Source: Flavobacteriales bacterium UBA1958
GTDB taxonomy: Bacteria; Bacteroidota; Bacteroidia; Flavobacteriales_D; Sanyastnellaceae
Assembly: GCA_002336675.1 (NCBI GenBank)
Contig: DDEI01000051.1
Span: 1-13,004, forward strand
Length of the DNA: 13,004 nucleotides
Direction: 5' to 3'
The translations under genes were made by a program, and so were the position numbers. Below the pieces are notes generated by a model. The model saw only the letters and a list, made by a program, of their open reading frames with translations, had not been told where the DNA came from and made no database searches. Positions 5,873 through 13,004 of the stretch are shown here, piece by piece; position 1 is the first letter of the stretch, and every line of letters starts with the position of its first letter.

Positions 5873-8527
5873 ATGAGCGCTTTTTATATGGATGATGCTG
5901 CAGAAAAGAAGAAGGTAACGGTTAAAGAAACTCCCCTTATGGGTCAGTATAATCGCATAAAAGCGAAGTACCCTGATGCGCTGCTACTTTTCAGAGTGGG
6001 AGACTTTTATGAAATGTTTGGTGAGGATGCTATTAAAGCTTCCGGAATATTAGGGATAGTATTAACCAAAAGAAAAAACGGATCTGCCGCATTTATAGAG
6101 CTAGCCGGTTTTCCTCATCACAGTGTAGACACCTATTTGCCCAAGTTAGTTAGAGCTGGAAATAGAGTGGCTATTTGTGACCAGTTAGAAGACCCTAAAC
6201 TCACTAAAAACATCGTAAAGAGAGGGGTGACCGAACTGGTAACTCCCGGGGTTTCATACCACGATCATGTTCTCGATAATAAGAAGAATAATTTTCTAGC
6301 CGCAGTTCACCTAAATGATACTATCTCTGGAGTGTCATTCTTAGATGTTTCTACAGGAGAGTACATGTGCGCTCAGGGAAAAGACGATTATATCGATAAG
6401 CTGCTTCAAAGTTTTAAACCTTCAGAAGTGTTAATTCAGAAACAGAAGCTTGCTGAATTTCAAACCAGGTTTGGATCAGAGTTTTATACGTATGTGCTAG
6501 AAGATTGGGTTTTTACAGAAGATTTTTCAAATGACATATTAAAGAGCCATTTTAAGACCAAGTCATTAAAAGGTTTCGGATTAGAGCGCCTAGCAGAAGG
6601 AGTAGTAGCTGCTGGAGCTGCACTGCATTATTTGGGAGAAACGAAACATAATGAGCTAAAGCATATAGCTACTATCTCTCGAATCGAAGAAGAAAAATAT
6701 GTTTGGTTAGACAGATTTACCATAAGAAATTTGGAGCTAATCCACTCTCCTCATCCTAACGCGGTTACTCTAATTGATGTTATGGATCACACGGTATCCC
6801 CTATGGGTAGCCGACTTCTGAAAAGGTGGATGGTTCTTCCTCTCAAAGATTTAGCTCCTATCCAAGAAAGATTAAATATTGTAGACCACTTCACTTCGAG
6901 CACAGAGAGTATAGAGGCGTTGCAAAGCGAAATAAAAAAAATAGGAGATTTAGAACGGCTTATATCTAAAGTAGCTGTGGGTAGAGTTAATCCTAGGGAG
7001 CTTCTTCAGTTAAGCAGAGCGCTAACTAGTCTGATCGCGATTAAAGAAACGTGTGGCCTTCAGGAGAACAAAAGCCTAAAGCAGCTCGCTGGTCAAATTA
7101 ACCTTTGTGAAACGCTAAGAGAAAGCATTAAGTCCAGGTTAAAAGATGATCCGCCTGTGGTTCTATCTAAAGGTAATGTTATAGCATCTGGAGTAGATGC
7201 AGAATTAGATGAGCTCAGAAAAATAGCTTTTTCAGGAAAGGATTTCTTACGACAAATTCAGGAGAGAGAATCCGGGATTACGGGAATACCCTCACTGAAA
7301 ATCGCTTATAATAATGTTTTTGGGTATTATCTAGAAGTTAGAAACACCCATAAAGACAAGGTTCCCGAGACCTGGATAAGAAAACAAACTTTAGTAAATG
7401 CCGAAAGATACATTACTGAAGAATTAAAAGAATATGAAGCCAAAATTTTAGGCGCAGAAGAAAAAATAGCGGGTATCGAGTTTAGGTTGTTTAATGAGTT
7501 AGTCTCAGAAAGTGCCCAGTTTGTGGCGCCTGTTCAGATTAATGCGAGTGCTTTGGCTAAGCTGGATTGTCTGCTTAGTTTTGCTAAAATTGCTGTGAGA
7601 AACCATTACGTGAAACCTGAAGTAAACGAAGGTTTCTCATTAGAAATAGAAGCCGGTAGACATCCGGTAATAGAACAACAATTACCATTGGATGAGGAAT
7701 ATATTTCCAATGATATTTCATTAGATAATGAAGTCCAACAAATAATGATGATTACCGGGCCTAACATGTCTGGTAAATCTGCTATTCTAAGACAAACAGC
7801 GCTAATTACGATTATGGCACAGATGGGCTCTTTTGTGCCTGCTAAGTCTGCTAAAATGGGCTTGGTAGATAAGGTATTTACCAGAGTAGGTGCCTCAGAT
7901 AACATTTCGAGTGGGGAATCTACTTTTATGGTAGAGATGAATGAAACTGCCAGTATTTTGAATAACCTTTCCAGCCGAAGTTTAATCTTGCTGGATGAAA
8001 TCGGGAGAGGGACCAGTACCTATGATGGAATAAGTATCGCTTGGGCTATAGCTGAGTTCTTACATGAACATCCTTCATTTAGGGCTAAAACGCTTTTTGC
8101 TACGCATTACCACGAGTTAAATGATATGTCTTCTGTCTTTCCTAGGGTGAAAAACTTTAATGTAGCAGTTAAAGAAGTCGAGAATAAAATCCTTTTCTTA
8201 AGGAAGTTACAAGAAGGCGGTTCTAATCATAGTTTTGGTATTCATGTAGCGCAGATGGCAGGAATGCCTGCAGAAGTAGTGTTGAGAGCTAATGAGTTAT
8301 TAGTAAAGTTGGAAAGTAAAAGTGAAAAAGGGAGATCAGTAAGCCCTACGAGTAACTTAAAGGAGAATGAATCAGAGGTGCAGCTTAGTTTTTTCCAGTT
8401 AGATGACCCTGTCTTACAGCAGGTGAAGGAAGAAATAATTAGTACGGATATAAATACCCTCACCCCGGTAGAAGCGCTCTTCAAGTTAAATGAGATTAAA
8501 AAAATAATAACGGGTAAGAGTAAATAA
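5873..8527 (+). CDS. mutS: DNA mismatch repair protein MutS
   Basis: Recognises base mismatches and small loops in newly replicated DNA and recruits MutL. The 884 residues compare with 853 in E. coli. The mismatch-binding domain opens with PLMGQY and contains GDFYEMF, with the intercalating Phe45 and Glu47 of the F-x-E motif that marks true MutS1 rather than MutS2. The connector, lever (about 280-560) and clamp follow. The ATPase domain has Walker A GPNMSGKS (629-636), the Walker B with signature region LILLDEIGRGTSTYDG (from 704, D708-E709) and the downstream ATHYHEL. A C-terminal tail with LTPVEALFKLNEIKK is the usual dimer/tetramer region. I kept the ATG at 5873; an in-frame ATG five codons later is also possible because neither has a clear ribosome site. 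It leads a probable three-gene run with the TetR gene 15 nt downstream. Confidence 0.97.
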   Translation: MSAFYMDDAAEKKKVTVKETPLMGQYNRIKAKYPDALLLFRVGDFYEMFGEDAIKASGILGIVLTKRKNGSAAFIELAGFPHHSVDTYLPKLVRAGNRVAICDQLEDPKLTKNIVKRGVTELVTPGVSYHDHVLDNKKNNFLAAVHLNDTISGVSFLDVSTGEYMCAQGKDDYIDKLLQSFKPSEVLIQKQKLAEFQTRFGSEFYTYVLEDWVFTEDFSNDILKSHFKTKSLKGFGLERLAEGVVAAGAALHYLGETKHNELKHIATISRIEEEKYVWLDRFTIRNLELIHSPHPNAVTLIDVMDHTVSPMGSRLLKRWMVLPLKDLAPIQERLNIVDHFTSSTESIEALQSEIKKIGDLERLISKVAVGRVNPRELLQLSRALTSLIAIKETCGLQENKSLKQLAGQINLCETLRESIKSRLKDDPPVVLSKGNVIASGVDAELDELRKIAFSGKDFLRQIQERESGITGIPSLKIAYNNVFGYYLEVRNTHKDKVPETWIRKQTLVNAERYITEELKEYEAKILGAEEKIAGIEFRLFNELVSESAQFVAPVQINASALAKLDCLLSFAKIAVRNHYVKPEVNEGFSLEIEAGRHPVIEQQLPLDEEYISNDISLDNEVQQIMMITGPNMSGKSAILRQTALITIMAQMGSFVPAKSAKMGLVDKVFTRVGASDNISSGESTFMVEMNETASILNNLSSRSLILLDEIGRGTSTYDGISIAWAIAEFLHEHPSFRAKTLFATHYHELNDMSSVFPRVKNFNVAVKEVENKILFLRKLQEGGSNHSFGIHVAQMAGMPAEVVLRANELLVKLESKSEKGRSVSPTSNLKENESEVQLSFFQLDDPVLQQVKEEIISTDINTLTPVEALFKLNEIKKIITGKSK

Positions 8528-8542
8528 TATCCTCATTCATAA

Positions 8543-9133
8543 ATGGCCGATTCTAATCGTAAGAAACAAATATTAAATGGGGCAGCTCGGCTTTTTAGGA
8601 AAAGGGGTTTTACTGCTACATCTATGAGAGACATAGCCTCAGAGCTCCAAATAGAAGCTCCTAGTTTATATAACCACATCAAAGGCAAGCAAGAGATCCT
8701 GCAGATATTATTACTGGAGTTGGCCCGTTCGTTTACCTCTGGGATGGAGGTGATTAGAAATTCTACATTAACGTATGAGGAGCAGTTAGAAAGGTTAATT
8801 AGACTGCATGTGGAATTAACGATTAAACACCCTAATGGAATGGCGCTACTTACTTCTGATTGGGTCCATTTAGAAGAGCCTGCATTTAATCAGTATACCT
8901 CTATGAGAGATGAATATGAGCTGGCGTTTAGAAATATTTTAATAGAAGCTTTTAAGAATGATCGAAAAGAACCTGTGAACGTCGATTTAGCGCTATTTTC
9001 TATTCTTTCTACTTTAAGGTGGCTCTATACGTGGGTTTTGAAAAAACCAGAAATTAACCCGATTGAATTAGAAAAAGAGATGATTGAAAACTTACTATCC
9101 GGTATATTTAGTAGGTCATTAAAAATGAACTAA
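8543..9133 (+). CDS. TetR/AcrR-family transcriptional regulator
   Basis: A 196-residue one-component repressor-type regulator. The N-terminal DNA-binding domain is clear: KKQILNGAARLFRKRGF (7-23), then the helix-turn-helix at about 25-47 with TSMRDIASELQIEAPSLYNHI. The remaining 150 residues are the helical ligand-binding and dimer domain; its general look (LTIKHPNGMALL, and LRWLYTWV near the end) recalls KstR2-like regulators that sense acyl-CoA compounds, but that is only an impression. It lies 15 nt after mutS and 4 nt before the cobalamin adenosyltransferase gene, so all three are probably on one transcript. No obvious operator palindrome is visible next to it. The target genes are unknown. 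Confidence 0.9.
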   Translation: MADSNRKKQILNGAARLFRKRGFTATSMRDIASELQIEAPSLYNHIKGKQEILQILLLELARSFTSGMEVIRNSTLTYEEQLERLIRLHVELTIKHPNGMALLTSDWVHLEEPAFNQYTSMRDEYELAFRNILIEAFKNDRKEPVNVDLALFSILSTLRWLYTWVLKKPEINPIELEKEMIENLLSGIFSRSLKMN

Positions 9134-9137
9134 TCAA

Positions 9138-9686
9138 ATGAAAATTTACACTAAAACAGGTGACAAAGGCACTACCTCTTTATTAAGTGGGCGTAGAGTA
9201 AATAAAAATAACATTAGAATTGAAGCATACGGAACCCTAGACGAACTAAACAGTTGGATAGGTGTGATTAGAGACCGCAGTCATGAAAGATATCATAAAA
9301 ACCTCATCACTATCCAAAACGAACTTTTCACCATCGGAAGCCAATTGGCAAATGATCCTGAGAAAACTGCTTCTTTTAAACTCCCAGACATTAATTCTGA
9401 AAGTGTATTGAGGTTGGAAAATCTAATGGATGAGCTGAATTTGGACTTGCCAGAGATGAAGAATTTTGTTCTTCCAGGAGGTCACGAGCTAGTTTCTTTT
9501 ATTCATGTGGCTAGATGTATTTGCAGGCGAGCAGAGAGAAGAGTAGTGGATTTAATGGAAGATCAGGGGGTGGAAGAGCTCATTATTCAATACATAAACC
9601 GTTTGTCAGATTACCTATTTGTGCTTTCTAGAGCTTGTTCTCAAGAGGTTTCAGCAGTTGAAATTCCATGGAAGCCTGTCGTTTAA
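9138..9686 (+). CDS. pduO: PduO-type ATP:cob(I)alamin adenosyltransferase
   Basis: Transfers the adenosyl group of ATP to cob(I)alamin, making coenzyme B12 for enzymes such as methylmalonyl-CoA mutase. The 182 residues match single-domain PduO/MMAB proteins. The ATP-binding N-terminus reads TKTGDKGTTSL (5-15). The conserved YGTLDELNSWIG (31-42), RCICRRAERR (126-135) and INRLSDYLF (153-161) follow; these residues line the ATP and corrinoid site at subunit interfaces. It is not of the CobA/CobO or EutT type. It starts 4 nt after the TetR stop and has no leader of its own, so a cobalamin riboswitch cannot act directly on it. The symbol follows the family type; mmaB would serve equally. Confidence 0.95.
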   Translation: MKIYTKTGDKGTTSLLSGRRVNKNNIRIEAYGTLDELNSWIGVIRDRSHERYHKNLITIQNELFTIGSQLANDPEKTASFKLPDINSESVLRLENLMDELNLDLPEMKNFVLPGGHELVSFIHVARCICRRAERRVVDLMEDQGVEELIIQYINRLSDYLFVLSRACSQEVSAVEIPWKPVV

Positions 9687-9700
9687 GTTTTGAATATTTG

Positions 9701-9729
9701 ATAATCAGACTGTTATGACTATTATTTTT
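9701..9729 (+). terminator. Weak candidate terminator after the adenosyltransferase gene
   Basis: An AT-rich imperfect stem (ATAAT with ATTAT, plus a CA/TG extension past a bulge) is followed by five T at 9725-9729. It is 15 nt past the stop codon and in the right place, but the stem is weak. Confidence 0.3.
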
Positions 9730-9767
9730 GATTTTAAAATTGATGTCGAATAGGTAAACAAAAAAAT

Positions 9768-9775
9768 TATATTCG
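9768..9775 (+). promoter_or_regulatory. Putative promoter of the 73-residue acidic gene, -7 element
   Basis: TATATTCG matches TAnnTTTG at 7 of 8 positions, 72 nt before the ATG at 9847. A TTG at 9740-9742 is a possible -33 part, but its spacing of about 25 nt is long. A promoter is expected here because the gene sits between a candidate terminator upstream and a strong one downstream. Confidence 0.4.
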
Positions 9776-9846
9776 CGTAAAATTTGAACGCAGCAGCGGA
9801 TTACAAGAACAACTTATCGTTTTAGTATCAAATAAACAATTAAAGC

Positions 9847-10068
9847 ATGTATTGGACATTAGAATTAGCATCATACTTAGAAGATGCCCCTTGGCCAGCT
9901 ACCAAAGATGAATTAATAGATTTTGCCATGAGAGCAGGAGCTCCGCTAGAGGTAGTAGAAAACCTTCAGCAAATAGAAGATGAAGGTGAGGCATATGAAA
10001 ATATTGAAGAAATCTGGCCAGATTACCCCTCCAAGGAAGACTTTTTCTTTAACGAGGATGAGTATTAA
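9847..10068 (+). CDS. Small acidic DUF2795-family protein, 73 residues
   Basis: A short, very acidic protein: 21 Asp/Glu against 3 Lys/Arg. It begins MYWTLELASYLEDAPWPATK, continues with a likely helical segment (ELIDFAMRAGAPLEVVENLQQIEDEGE) and ends with IWPDYPSKEDFFFNEDEY. I recognise it as the near-invariant Bacteroidota form of the DUF2795 family, whose role is unknown to me. It has no signal peptide or membrane segment, so it should be cytoplasmic. The short WP(A)TK..L-I-D and GAP.EV stretches suggest a compact helical domain with an acidic tail. The gene stands alone, with a promoter-like element upstream and a perfect intrinsic terminator 22 nt after the stop, which points to independent and possibly strong expression. 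Confidence 0.9.
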   Translation: MYWTLELASYLEDAPWPATKDELIDFAMRAGAPLEVVENLQQIEDEGEAYENIEEIWPDYPSKEDFFFNEDEY

Positions 10069-10090
10069 TTAATAAAAAAAATATAAATAT

Positions 10091-10118
10091 AAACCGATAA
10101 CTTGTTATCGGTTTTTTT
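10091..10118 (+). terminator. Strong intrinsic terminator after the DUF2795 gene
   Basis: A perfect 11-bp inverted repeat (arms 10091-10101 and 10104-10114, AAACCGATAAC and its complement) with a minimal TT loop runs into a seven-T tract at 10112-10118. It is a clear Rho-independent terminator for the plus strand. Because the left side is A-rich, it could also act weakly on minus-strand transcripts. Confidence 0.92.
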
Positions 10119-10356
10119 ATGCTCAATGATTTTAGGTAAAAAATAGGATCTAATCGCAGAGCCTAATATTTAACAGTTAAGTTAAAATCATCATTACAAT
10201 TAGGGCAATGTAACTATGAGAATTAGTTTTATTTCAGTAGGTGAAATCCCTGAGATGAGTTTGAAATAATTATTAATTCCATTTTAGAACGACTAAATGC
10301 TATTTAAATTAGCACAGTATTCTTGTTGTGTTTGTTTCGAGCGTTTTATTGAATCA

Positions 10357-11601
10357 TCATGTCTCCATTATAAATCGCACAGTATTTCTACTTCTTTGCT
10401 CCAAAAGTAGATTTCTTCCATTGGTTAATTCTTTAATAATATGTTCATTATAGTGTCTGATGGTTAACAGTTCTAGACCTTTATTAAACCGAATAGAAAA
10501 TTTAAGATCTAAAGATTGTCGAATGTTTTCCAGGTCTTGATGAGCTTGATTAAATACTACAGAAAAACTAATAGCACTATTCTGCATTAAATTGACAGCG
10601 ATTTTATGATCAGAAAGAACTTTGAATATTTCGCTTAGCTCTTTCTCCCCTAGAAATGAGAAATCTCTTGGAGTAAAACTCACTAAGATTTGCTCTCTTT
10701 TACTAATAAAGGAAGGTGCTAAAGGGATCATATCCACTCCATCTTTAATAACCGTTCCCTCTGCTCTAGGGTCGATAAATGATTTTATATAAAGCGGGAT
10801 CTTTTTATTCTGAAGAGGTTTTACGGTTTTAGGATGAATCACACTAGCTCCGTAATATGCTAGTTCTATGGCTTCTATGTATGATATTTGCTTTAGTTTT
10901 ATTGTATTCTGAAACTTTCTAGGATCCGCATTTAGCATTCCCGGAACATCTTTCCAGACGGTTACACTTTCTGCGTTTAAAAGATGAGCAAAGATAGCGG
11001 CACTGAAATCAGACCCCTCTCTTCCTAGAGTTGTCGTTTCATTTTTTTTATTCGAACCTATAAAGCCTTGAGTGATTATCAGTTTTTGGTTTTTCGAAGA
11101 TACCTGTGAGTTTTTAATTTGTTTCGAGGATTCTTCCCAGTTTACCTGAGTGGTTTTATGGTCATCTTGGGTTTTTATTAGTGCGCGCGCATCGAGCCAA
11201 TGAGATTCGAAGCCTTCTTTAATCAAAAACAAATGAATTAGGTATGTGCTCGACAACTCTCCTTGAGAAACTATTTCATCATAGCGGAAGTATTCATCTT
11301 TATTGGATTCCATGAAGTCAGAAATATGTTTCACCCTTTTGTCTATAAACTCTATAAACTCTTTTTTTATACCTAAGGATGTAGCTATATCGAGATGAAA
11401 GTTTTTGAACTGCAGAAGGAGCGAAGAACGTTTCTCTTGAGCTTCTGAAGCTAGTATGCTTTCCAACAGATTAGTGATTTTTCCCATAGCACTTATTACT
11501 ACAAGAAGTCTATCAGAGGAATACTCTCTAAGTATTTTAGCTATGTTTTTTACGGATTTAGAATCTTTTACAGAAGCACCACCAAATTTAAATACGAGCA
11601 T
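10357..11601 (-). CDS. Monofunctional aspartate kinase
   Basis: Phosphorylates L-aspartate with ATP, the first step towards lysine, methionine and threonine (and diaminopimelate for the cell wall). Of 414 residues, the first 280 or so form the amino-acid-kinase fold: KFGGAS (5-10), the substrate-binding SQGELSS (112-118), GREGSDFSA (193-201) and WKDVPGMLNADPR (216-228). The rest, from about residue 300, should be the ACT regulatory region, so feedback inhibition is likely, but the effector cannot be read. No homoserine dehydrogenase or decarboxylase domain is fused. The ATG lies 12 nt after the stop of the HD-domain gene, so both are probably on one transcript. A T-box or lysine riboswitch has no room directly upstream. 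No convincing terminator follows. Confidence 0.95.
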   Translation of the reverse strand: MLVFKFGGASVKDSKSVKNIAKILREYSSDRLLVVISAMGKITNLLESILASEAQEKRSSLLLQFKNFHLDIATSLGIKKEFIEFIDKRVKHISDFMESNKDEYFRYDEIVSQGELSSTYLIHLFLIKEGFESHWLDARALIKTQDDHKTTQVNWEESSKQIKNSQVSSKNQKLIITQGFIGSNKKNETTTLGREGSDFSAAIFAHLLNAESVTVWKDVPGMLNADPRKFQNTIKLKQISYIEAIELAYYGASVIHPKTVKPLQNKKIPLYIKSFIDPRAEGTVIKDGVDMIPLAPSFISKREQILVSFTPRDFSFLGEKELSEIFKVLSDHKIAVNLMQNSAISFSVVFNQAHQDLENIRQSLDLKFSIRFNKGLELLTIRHYNEHIIKELTNGRNLLLEQRSRNTVRFIMET

Positions 11602-11613
11602 TAGAATTAAATT

Positions 11614-12831
11614 TTATAAATATTCTGCTAAAAACCATTTTTGCACTGGGTCAGAAAGAGCCGAGATATTAAGGTGGTCAGAGGCGAGCGCTAAATCAGT
11701 TATCGTGCCATCTTTCATCTTTATAAGAATATTTTCTGATGCAGGGCTATATGCCTTATTATCCACCATATCATGAATTACGAAATATGCAGCCTCATCT
11801 AAAGAGAGATCATATTTTTCAGAAATTCTATGTTGCATTTTTGAAATAAGTCCCTCTGTCCATTTTTCATTGCTAAGTTTAATTTTAAATAACTTTCTAT
11901 TCAGAAGCGAGCTAGAAAGAAGACTGAGCACCTTGTCTTCATGGTTTTTCCATGCTTTTATACAAGCCAAAACATCATAGTCATCTAGTTCGCAGAATTT
12001 TTCTAAGATCGTTTTATCCGACCTAACCATGGACATGTCATATTCCGAATATAGAAATTCTCTTAGAACAGGCGTAGCAAAAAGGTCGATGCCATCATGA
12101 GCTAATTGTTTCGCCCGTTTTAGGACATTAACCAGCATGAACTCGGCACTCAAAACAGTCTTATGCAGATAAACCTGCCAGTACATAAGCCTTCTAGCTA
12201 CGATGTATTTTTCTATCGAGTATATTCCTTTCTCCTCTACCACTACTTGGTCATCTTGAACATCAAGCATTTTTATAATACGTTCGGTTCCTACTATTCC
12301 CTCCGATACACCACTATAAAAACTATCTCGGGATAGATAATCCAACCTATCCATATCTAGTTGACTGCTTACGAGCTGATGTAAAAATTTCTTTTTATAA
12401 GTGTCTGAGAATATTTCTATGGCAGTACTTAGCTTTCCACCGAACTCTTTGTTTAAGTGTTGCATAATTAACAACGTGAGCTCTTCATGAGAAATATCAC
12501 TAACTATACTGTGTTCTAAAGCATGGCTAAAAGGCCCATGACCCACATCATGAAGAAGTATGGCTAGATTGCCCCCTAACTCCTCTTCAGCACTAATTTC
12601 TACTCCTTTTTGCTTAAGACTATCTAAAGTCTCTTGCATTAAATTCATGGCTCCTATGGCATGATGGAATCTATTATGCACAGCTCCGGGATAGACTAGA
12701 TGTGAAAGTCCAAGCTGAGAAATTCTTCTCAATCTTTGAAACCACGGATGATCTATAATCTCTATTATAAACTCATCTTTTAGCGTTATAAATCCATAAA
12801 CAGGATCATTAAATATTTTCTTCTTATTCAA
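11614..12831 (-). CDS. HD-domain phosphohydrolase (SAMHD1/dGTPase-like)
   Basis: A metal-dependent phosphohydrolase of the HD superfamily, close in layout to dNTP triphosphohydrolases. The start is a TTG. No ATG exists between the upstream in-frame stop (complement of 12880-12882) and NKKKIFNDPVYGFI, where family members begin. I prefer the TTG at 12831 because a purine-rich GAGAGA precedes it at good spacing; the TTG at 12846 would add five residues. Counting from 12831 (405 residues), metal ligands are H57 (in RFHHAIGA), H94-D95 (LLHDVGHGPFSH) and D159 (LDMDRLDYLSRD). The C-terminal half is helical and less conserved. The natural substrate is unproven; dNTPs are the family guess. It leads the unit with aspartate kinase and is divergent from porX. 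From memory, this family sits beside porX in other Bacteroidota too. Confidence 0.88.
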   Translation of the reverse strand: MNKKKIFNDPVYGFITLKDEFIIEIIDHPWFQRLRRISQLGLSHLVYPGAVHNRFHHAIGAMNLMQETLDSLKQKGVEISAEEELGGNLAILLHDVGHGPFSHALEHSIVSDISHEELTLLIMQHLNKEFGGKLSTAIEIFSDTYKKKFLHQLVSSQLDMDRLDYLSRDSFYSGVSEGIVGTERIIKMLDVQDDQVVVEEKGIYSIEKYIVARRLMYWQVYLHKTVLSAEFMLVNVLKRAKQLAHDGIDLFATPVLREFLYSEYDMSMVRSDKTILEKFCELDDYDVLACIKAWKNHEDKVLSLLSSSLLNRKLFKIKLSNEKWTEGLISKMQHRISEKYDLSLDEAAYFVIHDMVDNKAYSPASENILIKMKDGTITDLALASDHLNISALSDPVQKWFLAEYL

Positions 12832-12891
12832 TTTTTGTTCTCTCAAAAAAAAACTAGTTTTTAGTGCACGTTTATTCTGCTAAAGTCGTTT

Positions 12892-12905
12892 AACTTTCGA
12901 ACGTT
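12892..12905. promoter_or_regulatory. Imperfect palindrome in the HD gene/porX divergent region
   Basis: AACTTTCGAACGTT is a 14-nt inverted repeat with one mismatched pair, centred on TTCGAA. It overlaps TAACTTTC (12891-12898), a 7-of-8 match to the -7 element on the plus strand facing porX. It could be an operator or just part of the promoter; only position supports it. Confidence 0.25.
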
Positions 12906-12938
12906 ATTTACATACTGAAACGAAAATAATTCACTTTT

Positions 12939-13004
12939 ATGGCTGAAAAAAAAATATTATGGGCAGATGATGAAATAGAATTGCTTAAACCACACATTAT
13001 TTTC
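12939..13004 (+). CDS. porX: PorX-type response regulator, 5' end only (runs off window)
   Basis: Only 22 codons are present. They read MAEKKILWADDEIELLKPHI, the opening of a CheY-like receiver: strand 1 followed by the acidic pair in ADDE that helps bind Mg next to the phosphoacceptor Asp. WADDEIELLKPHI is the typical opening of PorX, a receiver fused to a PglZ/alkaline-phosphatase-like domain, which works with sensor PorY to control the type IX secretion system and gliding in Bacteroidota. Other response regulators usually have VDDE in place of WADDE. The gene is divergent from the HD-domain gene. A run of nine A (12946-12954) spans codons 3-6. The identification rests on this short segment and on memory of the family. 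Confidence 0.75.
   Translation, partial: MAEKKILWADDEIELLKPHIIF

Noticed and set aside
7606..8484. Minus-strand open frames inside mutS
   Set aside because: They are antisense shadows of the ATPase and C-terminal regions of mutS, with no independent start signals or protein-like motifs.
10298..10314. Hairpin TGCTA...TAGCA as terminator of aspartate kinase
   Set aside because: The stem is only 5 bp with a 7-nt loop and no T tract on the minus strand; it sits about 43 nt past the stop. The 10119-10356 stretch otherwise shows nothing I can name.
11456..11776. 106-codon plus-strand frame across the HD gene/aspartate kinase junction
   Set aside because: It is antisense to two well-supported genes and encodes no recognisable motif.

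Overview
The window is low-GC chromosomal DNA that almost certainly comes from a member of the Bacteroidota. Four kinds of evidence agree. The last gene opens like PorX, the response regulator of the type IX secretion system, which is confined to this phylum. A 73-residue acidic protein belongs to a family (DUF2795-type) I know from Bacteroidota. Several genes are preceded by TAnnTTTG-like -7 elements, the typical Bacteroidota promoter element. Shine-Dalgarno sequences are mostly absent. A flavobacterial or cytophagal marine lineage is plausible, but I cannot place it more precisely.

Layout. Positions 1-3269 (+) form a tight run: the 3' part of a TolC-like outer-membrane efflux gene, an HlyD/MacA-type periplasmic adaptor overlapping it by one base, tsaB (tRNA t6A synthesis) 6 nt later, and a small lipoprotein that looks like a Rieske-fold protein without its cluster ligands. 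A hairpin at 3272-3301 closes this run against the convergent ahcY (S-adenosylhomocysteine hydrolase, minus strand). ahcY is divergent from a 4'-phosphopantetheinyl transferase gene, with one promoter-like element for each direction in the 115 nt between them. After that come a 48-residue basic protein on the minus strand (5418-5564), not previously listed as far as I can tell, and a 308-nt stretch holding an interrupted minus-strand frame.

Positions 5873-9686 (+) hold mutS, a TetR-family regulator and a PduO-type cobalamin adenosyltransferase, separated by 15 and 4 nt. The acidic 73-residue gene follows as a single unit with a promoter-like element and a strong intrinsic terminator. Finally an HD-domain phosphohydrolase gene and a monofunctional aspartate kinase gene form a two-gene minus-strand unit (12 nt apart), divergent from the start of porX at the right edge.

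Most of the window is core housekeeping and envelope function: efflux, t6A modification, the methyl cycle (AhcY), acyl-carrier activation, mismatch repair, B12 cofactor formation and aspartate-family amino acids. I see no insertion sequences, integrases, CRISPR arrays, tRNA or rRNA genes, or defence islands, and nothing that amounts to a new multi-gene system. The items most worth a second look are small: the degenerate Rieske-like lipoprotein with a G7 tract, the 48-residue protein, the interrupted frame beside it, and the self-contained acidic gene.
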